Assembly: GCA_017623315.1 (NCBI GenBank)
Contig: JAGAPJ010000120.1
Location: forward strand, 1 to 34,215
DNA: 34,215 bases
Reading direction: 5' to 3'
Source of the DNA: Clostridia bacterium
Lineage (GTDB): Bacteria > Bacillota > Clostridia > Oscillospirales > Acutalibacteraceae
Shown here piece after piece: positions 1 through 4,477 of this stretch (positions are counted from its first letter, which is position 1; each line of letters begins with the position of its first letter). The notes under the pieces were generated by a model. The model made no database searches. It was not told the DNA's origin and was given only the letters and a program-made list of their open reading frames with translations. A program made the translations under genes and the position numbers.

Positions 1-282
1 AAGCAAACACCCAACCAAGACACAAACGAGCCGTGTAAGCCAAAATTTGAAGCTGTACAAGGCAAAATACGAAAGCCCGGCACCGGATGCTTGTATCAGG
101 TCAGCGACAACCTATGGGAAGGCAGTTACTTCCCAAGACTCGCCGATGGCAAACGTAAGAAATTTAATGTCTATGCCAAAACGAGAGAGGAATGTGAACT
201 CCTCCTCGCTGAGCTGATTCCAAAAGTCAAAGCTGAGATTCAAGAGGCCAAGGCGAAGTTAAAAGAGCAACAATCAGCATAA
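1..282 (+). CDS. C-terminal fragment of a probable mobile-element recombinase/integrase protein
   Basis: The frame is open from the first base, so this is the 3' end of a longer gene and not a 63-residue protein starting at base 91. The visible 93 residues contain a motif GCLYQVSDNLWEGSYFP followed by DGKRKKFNVYAKTREECE, then a charged helical tail ending at TAA 280-282. The W-x-G-x-Y / GKRKK / TREECE pattern resembles the AP2-like arm DNA-binding domains of Firmicutes site-specific recombinases and integrases. From memory, such a module also occurs as a C-terminal appendage of recombinase proteins on clostridial elements. The catalytic part lies outside the window, so the assignment to a recombinase is inference. 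The position at the edge of an accessory block, with a tRNA locus carrying integration-like scars 3 kb away, fits a mobile-element origin. Confidence 0.5.
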   Translation, partial: KQTPNQDTNEPCKPKFEAVQGKIRKPGTGCLYQVSDNLWEGSYFPRLADGKRKKFNVYAKTREECELLLAELIPKVKAEIQEAKAKLKEQQSA

Positions 283-286
283 CGCA

Positions 287-328
287 CACGGCGGTAAGGA
301 ACAAAATCCTTACCGCCGTGAATCTTTT
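287..328. terminator. Intrinsic terminator between converging genes
   Basis: Perfect 14-bp stem (CACGGCGGTAAGGA, 287-300; complement 307-320) with a 6-base loop, followed by a short T-run at 324-327 on the plus strand. It lies between the plus-strand gene fragment ending at 282 and the minus-strand TetR gene ending at 328. The T-run favours plus-strand termination. A near-copy of the same hairpin occurs at 2201-2231. Confidence 0.8.
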
Positions 329-846
329 TATCGTCCTCTGTATTCTTGTTTCAAAACCTCTGCCATATCTTCAGGCGATTCCTGACAACCACCGGCAAGC
401 CACATTTTGATAATAGCATTAAGGCCGTTTCTGAAAAATTCAATATGATACTTGATGTTGCTATCCATATGTTCTTTTTCAGCTCGCCTTGTATCATATA
501 TCGAAACAAGGTGCTTATCGTCATAGCACAACTTGAAATAGGTTTTATAGAAAATCTGATTTTCCTTGATATGCTTAAACATCTTCAGCGCACCGCTACG
601 CTCGTTAAAATAATCGTAATCGGCAAATAGGTTGCTGAAATCATTTTCGAGTTTTTCTCTTGTTTTATCGGCAAGGTCGAATATATCAATATAATTGGCA
701 TAGAAAGTGCTTCGGTTGAGTCCCGTATTTTTGATAATATCCGAAACTGTAATATCTTTGATCTCACGGGTTTGCAATAGTTCAATAAACGCCTTTTCGA
801 TTTTGTCTTGTGAATCCCTGCGTCGCTTGTTATTTTTTACATTCAT
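328..846 (-). CDS. TetR/AcrR-family transcriptional regulator
   Basis: A 172-residue protein when started at the ATG at 846-844, which has GGGAG 8 bases upstream. The frame stays open further upstream to 948, but those codons cross the operator repeats and lack a ribosome binding site. Residues 10-60 form a TetR-type helix-turn-helix: a basic start (KRRRDSQDKIEKAF), then DITVSDIIKNTGLNRSTFY and a YxxxxDL continuation, the usual recognition-helix pattern. The C-terminal 110 residues are helical and look like the TetR_C_7-type ligand/dimerisation domain of small Firmicutes regulators. It is divergent from a two-gene membrane-protein operon, with operator-like repeats between them, so it probably represses both itself and that operon. 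The ligand is unknown. Confidence 0.88.
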   Translation of the reverse strand: MNVKNNKRRRDSQDKIEKAFIELLQTREIKDITVSDIIKNTGLNRSTFYANYIDIFDLADKTREKLENDFSNLFADYDYFNERSGALKMFKHIKENQIFYKTYFKLCYDDKHLVSIYDTRRAEKEHMDSNIKYHIEFFRNGLNAIIKMWLAGGCQESPEDMAEVLKQEYRGR

Positions 847-858
847 AGCTTTTTCTCC

Positions 859-996
859 CATTAAACCAACACTTGCTGATAAATTGATGGTCGCATTTTC
901 TTTTATTCCAACACTTGTTGCCGATTTGATGATTGTTTGATTTTTCAAGAAATATTATACTATGATTGCAATAAAAACACAAGTGTTGGTTTAATG
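859..996. promoter_or_regulatory. Divergent control region with three operator-like sites for the TetR regulator
   Basis: The 10-mer CCAACACTTG occurs at 866-875 and 908-917, and its complement CAAGTGTTGG at 980-989. The outer copies sit in a perfect 17-bp inverted repeat (859-875 and 980-996) in the mirrored leaders of the two divergent genes, each followed by GGGAGA. Two sites are dyads: AACAC-AA-GTGTT at 976-987 and CAACA-CT-TGTTG at 909-920. The second lies just upstream of the -35 of the plus-strand promoter and the first lies just after its -10, so repressor binding would straddle the promoter. Operator function is inferred from symmetry and position. Confidence 0.72.
933..961 (+). promoter_or_regulatory. 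Sigma-A type promoter for the membrane-protein operon
   Basis: TTGTTT at 933-938, a 17-base spacer, then TATACT at 956-961. The predicted start near 968 leaves a leader that runs through the operator dyad at 976-987. A weaker minus-strand candidate (TTGGAA, 17 bases, ATCAAT) overlaps the middle operator and could serve the regulator gene. Confidence 0.6.
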
Positions 997-1011
997 AAGG
1001 GAGATTTCAAA

Positions 1012-1380
1012 ATGAAAAAAAGTAGTTTTGTTGCGCTCATTATGGGAACTGTAAGTGGGGTGCTTTTCGCACTCGGTATGTGTATGGCGCTTCTGCCGGA
1101 ATGGAACGCCTTCACGGAAGGCATCATTTTCGGCGCTATCGGTATCGTGCTTAGCATTATCACAGCACTTATCTGGTGCAAGATGGAAAACAAAAAACTG
1201 CCGAAGATGAGTGGTAAAAATGTATTCCGCACTATTTACGCCGTTGTTGCCGCTTTGGTGCTTGGTATAGGTATGTGTATGTGCCTTGTTTGGCAGCAAA
1301 TCATTTGGGGCACTCTTGTCGGTCTGCTTGGCATCATTATGCTGATTGCATTGATCCCAATGATTAAAGGCATCAAATGA
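1012..1380 (+). CDS. Small four-helix membrane protein of unknown function
   Basis: A 122-residue protein starting at ATG 1012, preceded by AAGGGAGA 8 bases upstream. The longer frame from 937 would begin inside the control region and is rejected. Hydrophobic segments at about residues 5-25, 37-58, 74-97 and 101-118 suggest four membrane helices joined by a short basic loop (KMENKKLPKMSGKN). The first and third helices each contain a similar stretch, LGMCMALL and IGMCMCLV, which suggests internal duplication of a two-helix unit. The stop overlaps the start of the next gene as ATGA (1377-1380), so the two are translationally coupled. I do not recognise a named family. Control by the adjacent TetR regulator suggests a role in response to a small molecule or membrane stress. 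Confidence 0.75.
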   Translation: MKKSSFVALIMGTVSGVLFALGMCMALLPEWNAFTEGIIFGAIGIVLSIITALIWCKMENKKLPKMSGKNVFRTIYAVVAALVLGIGMCMCLVWQQIIWGTLVGLLGIIMLIALIPMIKGIK

Positions 1381-2195
1381 ATATGCTGAAAATAGCGAAA
1401 AATCCTTATATAAGTCTTATTATTAATATTGCTTATGCAGTCGGTAATTGCACTATAGGATTTATCACGCATTCGTGGTGGTTTATTACAGTAGGCGCTT
1501 ACTATACCGTACTTGCCACCACACGCTTTTCTGTTTTTAGAGTAAAGCGAAAGGCAAACGGAAACTCTGATATGGAGTTGTTTGCCAAACGAATTACAGG
1601 CATTTTGTTGCTTGTGCTATCTTTCTGCCTGACAGGTGTTAATACTTTATCTGCCATAATGGAGAAAGGCACAAAATTTCACGAAATCGTAATGATTGCG
1701 ATTGCAACATACACTTTTGCGAAAATAACAGTTGCGATTATTGGATTGGTTAAATCAAAGCGACAAGCTTCACCAATCACCGCAACTTTACGAAACATAT
1801 CATTTGCAGATGCTGTTGTTTCGATCTACACTTTGCAACGCTCAATGCTTGTGTCGTTTCCCGGTATGGAACCGGCTGAAATTTTATTATTCAATATTTT
1901 AACAGGAACAGCAGCTTGGATAGTTGTGCTGATCCTTGGAATCAATCTGATCGGAGGAAAACACGTAGATATGGCTAAATCAAAAATCGTAAAAGCAAAC
2001 GAAAAAATCGCCGAGGCAGTAACCGGCGGTTACAAGAAAATTGAGAAAGGTGTAGTTGATGGCTACAAAAAAATCGAACGAGGTGTGGTTGGCGGTTACA
2101 CCAAGATTGAAGATAAGTTTGTAGATGCTTACCTCACCAAAGACGGTGAAACCGTAGAGGAAGCGAAGGCAAGATTGAAGAAAGAAAACAAATAA
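1377..2195 (+). CDS. Polytopic membrane protein with a C-terminal 11-residue repeat tail
   Basis: A 272-residue protein starting at ATG 1377 in a 4-base overlap with the preceding gene. Hydrophobic stretches at about 12-32, 34-50, 72-92, 104-125 and 165-193 suggest five or six membrane segments. After the last segment a hydrophilic tail (residues 200-272) carries four tandem 11-residue units at about 206-249; the clearest are GGYKKIEKGVV, DGYKKIERGVV and GGYTKIEDKFV. An 11-residue period corresponds to three turns of helix, so the tail should form an amphipathic helix with Lys/Glu at the edges and Ile/Val on one face. That could lie on the membrane or pair with another helix. Similar YKKIE-type tails occur in other Firmicutes proteins as far as I recall. 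Function unknown; probably works with the small protein encoded just upstream. Confidence 0.75.
   Translation: MNMLKIAKNPYISLIINIAYAVGNCTIGFITHSWWFITVGAYYTVLATTRFSVFRVKRKANGNSDMELFAKRITGILLLVLSFCLTGVNTLSAIMEKGTKFHEIVMIAIATYTFAKITVAIIGLVKSKRQASPITATLRNISFADAVVSIYTLQRSMLVSFPGMEPAEILLFNILTGTAAWIVVLILGINLIGGKHVDMAKSKIVKANEKIAEAVTGGYKKIEKGVVDGYKKIERGVVGGYTKIEDKFVDAYLTKDGETVEEAKARLKKENK
1992..2123 (+). repeat. Tandem 33-base repeats encoding 11-residue units
   Basis: Four in-frame 33-base units in the 3' part of the membrane-protein gene. Units 2-4 encode GGYKKIEKGVV, DGYKKIERGVV and GGYTKIEDKFV; the first (KANEKIAEAVT) is diverged. The DNA of units 2 and 3 is clearly similar, with synonymous differences. 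Confidence 0.75.
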
Positions 2196-2200
2196 GAAAG

Positions 2201-2237
2201 CGGCGGTAAGGACATATAATCCTTGCCGCCGTTATTT
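2201..2237 (+). terminator. Intrinsic terminator of the TetR-controlled operon
   Basis: Stem CGGCGGTAAGGA (2201-2212) pairs with TCCTTGCCGCCG (2220-2231) with one G-T pair and a 7-base loop, followed by TTATTTTAT. It begins 5 bases after the membrane-protein stop codon. The arms match those of the terminator at 287-320. Confidence 0.85.
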
Positions 2238-2309
2238 TATCATAAAGTGTGGAAAAAAGAAGATGAATATGTTATTATATATAAAGAAAAAATAGTGGGA
2301 GTTATTACT

Positions 2310-2366
2310 ATGGCAATAGCAGCAAATGAATATGTCGTTTTAGATGTTGAAACAAATGCTTTTTAG
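2310..2366 (+). pseudogene. N-terminal remnant of a DEDDh 3'-5' exonuclease gene
   Basis: An ATG at 2310 with GGGAG 9 bases upstream opens an 18-codon frame, MAIAANEYVVLDVETNAF, ending at TAG 2364. The stretch YVVLDVETN is exonuclease motif I (the D-x-E metal ligands) of the DEDDh family (DnaQ, PolC and DinG type), where a Gly-Leu or similar normally follows. Nothing downstream continues the domain in any frame before the next gene, so this is the stub of a truncated gene that kept its own start signal. Leader-peptide function is possible but the motif match makes a remnant more likely. Confidence 0.55.
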
Positions 2367-2470
2367 TGGTGTAAAAATTACTACGCATTAACCAAAGATA
2401 AGAGATAAACCAACTCTTTAAAGTGCGGCAAAAAAATATAAATGCGAATTATATTAAAAGGTGATACTAA

Positions 2471-3151
2471 TTGAAAAAGAAAATGTCGGCAGGTTCAGGA
2501 TTAAGCAAACATTTTATTGAATGTAAAAGTAAAAAAGTTGGGATTGATTTTTCCGGTAATTCATCAGATGGTCAATGTTTTAGAAACGATGCATCAATCC
2601 TATTTTTCTGTGCTAATAGTTATAAAAGCGCATTTATTTGTTTAGATAAAGAATTAGACTTTAGATTTGAAAACAATAATGCCATAAAAGATATTGAGCA
2701 TCTTATCTTACCTTATTATTTCAACTTCAGACATTACGTAGAATTATCTTTGAAAGCACTAATTATTGCTTTGACAAAAGAATCTCCAAAGACAACACAT
2801 GATTTACAAACTTTAATGACTTGTGTTCTTGAAGATATTGATGTTCTCAAGTTTGATGAAAGTACACCTGCCATATTTTGCACTAAAGAAAATTATGATA
2901 AAACTAAAAGTGAGGTAATTAAACTCGCACAAGAGTTAAATAAAAAGATAAACGAATATCAAAAACTTGAATGTGCAGTAGAATATTACAGATATATTTT
3001 GGAAAAGGATAAAAATGATTTAAGTCTAAAACATGATAAGATAGAATTAGATTACAATCAGACGCATCTTCTGTTTTTTGAAACAAGAGATTTATTTGAT
3101 AAGTTATTAATGAAACTTAGGGAAATAGAATACGTTTATCCAACACTATAA
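2471..3151 (+). CDS. HEPN-like protein of unknown function
   Basis: 226 residues from a TTG start at 2471, chosen because AAAGGTG lies 7 bases upstream; the in-frame ATG at 2483 would be 19 bases away. The gene is visibly more AT-rich than the sugar locus, which suggests recent acquisition. Residues about 40-115 hold a helical pattern, LPYYFNFRHYVELSLKALI followed by THDLQTL. It resembles HEPN-like helical bundles in which an arginine-histidine-rich helix and a downstream HDL motif recur. The R-x4-6-H RNase motif of active HEPN toxins is not seen in its usual place, so nuclease activity cannot be claimed. The C-terminal half is charged and probably coiled coil (about 125-226). It stands alone, between the exonuclease remnant and the tRNA locus. 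A defence or stress role is only a guess from context. Confidence 0.5.
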   Translation: MKKKMSAGSGLSKHFIECKSKKVGIDFSGNSSDGQCFRNDASILFFCANSYKSAFICLDKELDFRFENNNAIKDIEHLILPYYFNFRHYVELSLKALIIALTKESPKTTHDLQTLMTCVLEDIDVLKFDESTPAIFCTKENYDKTKSEVIKLAQELNKKINEYQKLECAVEYYRYILEKDKNDLSLKHDKIELDYNQTHLLFFETRDLFDKLLMKLREIEYVYPTL

Positions 3152-3220
3152 ATATACCAGATAATTTTGTAAAAAACACATATAGGCAAATTTTAATATA
3201 CATATTTCAGACATAACAAA

Positions 3221-3254
3221 AACCTCAGTAACCGCTTAGTTACTGAGGTTTTTT
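3221..3254. terminator. Bidirectional terminator after the tRNA and the HEPN-like gene
   Basis: Perfect 12-bp stem AACCTCAGTAAC (3221-3232) with its complement at 3239-3250, a 6-base loop, a T-run after the stem on the plus strand and an A-run before it that serves the minus strand. It ends the tRNA transcript coming from the right and the plus-strand gene from the left. Confidence 0.85.
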
Positions 3255-3330
3255 GGTCGAGGCGACAGGATTTGAACCTGCGGCCTCTGCGTCCCGAACG
3301 CAGCGCTCTACCAAACTGAGCCACGCCTCG
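3254..3330 (-). tRNA. tRNA-Pro (anticodon CGG), CCA encoded
   Basis: Read on the minus strand from 3330: acceptor CGAGGCG pairs with CGCCTCG. The D-arm is GCTC-AGTTTGGTA-GAGC, the anticodon arm is CTGCG-TTCGGGA-CGCAG with anticodon CGG, and the T-arm is GCAGG-TTCAAAT-CCTGT. The discriminator is A and CCA is encoded (3254-3256). C1-G72 and the CGG anticodon fit proline (codon CCG). This is the only intact copy; two truncated copies lie upstream at 3503-3541 and 3713-3735. No convincing promoter is visible directly upstream of it. Confidence 0.95.
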
Positions 3331-3466
3331 ATCTCTATTAAATTTTCACCACAAAATTACGATTAATTTCGTATTTGTGGGTTTTTATGTGGTCGTAGCG
3401 GTATTTTCCGCTAATTTATAAATACTGTGCCACCGATGAAGTGGCTGTTTGTAAGGGGTTTGAGCA

Positions 3467-3510
3467 GTTCGGCACATTTTGCCCGAACCGTTCGGTATGG
3501 TATCCCGAAC
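3467..3510. repeat. Cluster of inverted GTTCGG/CCGAAC motifs matching the tRNA anticodon loop
   Basis: GTTCGG at 3467-3472, CCGAAC at 3483-3488, GTTCGG at 3490-3495 and CCGAAC at 3505-3510. The middle pair forms a perfect dyad with one central base. The same hexamer spans the anticodon loop of the intact tRNA (3294-3299 on the plus strand). Recombinase core-type sites are one possible explanation. Confidence 0.55.
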
Positions 3511-3541
3511 GCAGCGCTCTACCAAACTGAGCCACGCCTCG
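3503..3541 (-). pseudogene. Truncated tRNA-Pro copy (5' half to the anticodon loop)
   Basis: 39 bases identical to the 5' part of the intact tRNA (3292-3330), covering acceptor 5' strand, D-arm and anticodon stem 5' strand through TTCGGGA. Similarity stops right after the anticodon loop, which is a common crossover position for tRNA-targeting integrases. Confidence 0.9.
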
Positions 3542-3548
3542 ACATATA

Positions 3549-3577
3549 ATATTAAATTTTTAGTTAAATTGTGCCAA
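3549..3577 (-). promoter_or_regulatory. Promoter-like sequence ahead of the middle tRNA fragment
   Basis: Minus strand TTGGCA (3577-3572), 17-base spacer, TAATAT (3554-3549), about 8 bases before the 5' end of the tRNA fragment. This spacing is tight, so a -10 slightly shifted (TATTAT) or a non-functional copy is possible. Confidence 0.4.
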
Positions 3578-3610
3578 CAATATCTACGCGCTGCTACTCC
3601 GCTTACTCTT

Positions 3611-3660
3611 GCGGTGCCCAAAGTTTATGACGGCTTGAAGCGCCTATAAACTTTGACCGC
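3611..3660. repeat. Long imperfect hairpin between tRNA fragments
   Basis: GCGGT-(GCC)-CAAAGTTTAT (3611-3628) pairs with ATAAACTTTG-ACCGC (3646-3660): 15 base pairs with a 3-base bulge and a 17-base loop. No T-run follows, so it is not an obvious terminator. It may be the end of a small mobile or structured repeat. Confidence 0.55.
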
Positions 3661-3712
3661 GGCGCCTTTTCACTTTCTCTTAATCTTCCACGGAAAGCGG
3701 TCAAGCTCAAAG

Positions 3713-3735
3713 CTACCAAACTGAGCCACGCCTCG
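3713..3735 (-). pseudogene. Second truncated tRNA-Pro copy (acceptor and D-arm only)
   Basis: 23 bases identical to the first 23 bases of the tRNA (CGAGGCGTGG through GGTAG), then divergence in the D-arm. It lies about 20 bases downstream of a consensus promoter, the spacing expected of a native tRNA gene, so it probably marks the original tRNA start. Confidence 0.85.
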
Positions 3736-3761
3736 ACATATTAAGATTAGTTATCCATATT

Positions 3762-3790
3762 ATTATATATTTTTAGTTCGCGTTTGTCAA
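3762..3790 (-). promoter_or_regulatory. Perfect-consensus promoter of the ancestral tRNA-Pro
   Basis: Minus strand TTGACA (3790-3785), 17-base spacer, TATAAT (3767-3762). Transcription would begin near 3755 and run through both truncated copies to the intact tRNA, ending at the terminator 3221-3250. Its -35 box lies 13 bases from the -35 box of the divergent bioY promoter. Confidence 0.85.
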
Positions 3791-3803
3791 GGAAATTCGG
3801 CAA

Positions 3804-3832
3804 TTGACTTTTATTTTTTCGGCAAGTATAAT
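3804..3832 (+). promoter_or_regulatory. bioY promoter
   Basis: TTGACT (3804-3809), 17-base spacer, TATAAT (3827-3832); start site expected near 3839, leaving a leader of about 30 bases. I did not see a convincing BirA-type operator. Confidence 0.8.
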
Positions 3833-3867
3833 ATCTGTGTTAATACTTTAAGAAGGGGTAGGGATGT

Positions 3868-4398
3868 ATGGCAAAACCGCTAAATAAAAATACTAAAGCT
3901 TTAATTTTCGCGGCGTTGTTTACGGCGGTAATTTGTTTTTTTTCGCAAATTATGGTGCCAACCCCCGTTTTGCCTGTCACCCTGCAGGTTTTTGGCGTTT
4001 GTCTTTGTGGTTATCTTTTGGGGGCGAAATTTTCGCTTTTATCGGTGCTGTGTTATATATTTTTAGGCGCGGTGGGGCTTCCTGTTTTTTACGGCTTTCA
4101 AGGCGGCGCACACCACCTTTTATCATTGACAGGCGGTTTTATTTTTGGCTTTTTACCCCTTTCGTTTTTCTGTGGAATTTCTAAAAAGATAAAATCAAAA
4201 TTAATGAAAATTTTATTAGGCATTTTGGGCGTTTTAATTTGCCATTTTGCTGGCGTTTTACAGTTTTCGCTTGTTTCGTCAAACGGTTTTTTTGAAAGCT
4301 TTGTAATTGCATCGCTGCCATATTTATTAAAGGATATACCCCTTTGTATTTTAGCGTATTATATAGCCCAATTTATAAATAAAAAGGGGCTAAACTGA
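3868..4398 (+). CDS. bioY: BioY biotin transporter, S component of an ECF importer
   Basis: 176 residues, the usual size of BioY. The start ATG 3868 has AGGGA a few bases upstream. The protein is almost entirely hydrophobic with about six membrane segments. It shows the BioY signatures: PTPVLPVTLQVFG at 31-43, LGAVGLPVFYGFQGG at 66-80, a TGGFIFGF stretch at 88-95, and LLKDIP near the C-terminus (153-158), in the region of the biotin-binding lysine and aspartate. It captures biotin at the cytoplasmic membrane and needs the EcfT and EcfAA' energising module, which is not in this window. No biotin biosynthesis gene is adjacent, so the cell may depend on imported biotin. It has its own sigma-A promoter and probably a short transcript; read-through into the GH16 gene 79 bases later cannot be excluded because no terminator is visible. 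Confidence 0.93.
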   Translation: MAKPLNKNTKALIFAALFTAVICFFSQIMVPTPVLPVTLQVFGVCLCGYLLGAKFSLLSVLCYIFLGAVGLPVFYGFQGGAHHLLSLTGGFIFGFLPLSFFCGISKKIKSKLMKILLGILGVLICHFAGVLQFSLVSSNGFFESFVIASLPYLLKDIPLCILAYYIAQFINKKGLN

Positions 4399-4413
4399 AA
4401 TTGCAACAAAAAA

Positions 4414-4431
4414 TATGAAGAATATACCAAG
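4414..4431 (+). promoter_or_regulatory. Shared 18-bp element, copy 1 (upstream of first GH16 gene)
   Basis: TATGAAGAATATACCAAG, 47 bases before the GH16 start. It matches copy 3 (10890-10907) at 15 of 18 positions and copy 2 (5999-6016) at 14. A -10-like TTTAAT follows 20 bases later. Candidate activator site for the AraC-type regulator at 9482. Confidence 0.55.
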
Positions 4432-4477
4432 ACATTTGCTCTTTAAGGTGGTTTAATGAATTTAAGGGAGTGATATT

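Larger units (their letters stand above)
3331..3867. other. Gene-free tRNA upstream region with integration-like scars
   Basis: This 537-base stretch holds no credible protein gene. It contains a cluster of GTTCGG/CCGAAC inverted motifs (3467-3510), two tRNA-Pro 5' fragments, a large imperfect hairpin (3611-3660), two minus-strand promoters and the plus-strand bioY promoter, listed separately. The 78-codon minus-strand frame at 3385-3621 runs through the tRNA fragment and is not a gene. Confidence 0.7.

Noticed and set aside
91-282. Independent 63-residue gene starting at base 91
   Set aside because: The frame is open from base 1 and the recognisable motif begins before this position; the codon at 91 (TTG) has no ribosome binding site.
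937-1011. N-terminal extension of the small membrane protein
   Set aside because: It would be translated through the promoter and operator region; ATG 1012 has a strong ribosome binding site and starts a normal membrane segment.
3385-3621. 78-codon minus-strand frame
   Set aside because: It runs through a truncated tRNA copy and the inverted GTTCGG motifs, has no ribosome binding site and no family features.
3839-3867. BirA operator in the bioY leader
   Set aside because: TTAACA-type half-sites with proper spacing and symmetry are not visible; the TGTTAATAC stretch alone is too weak.
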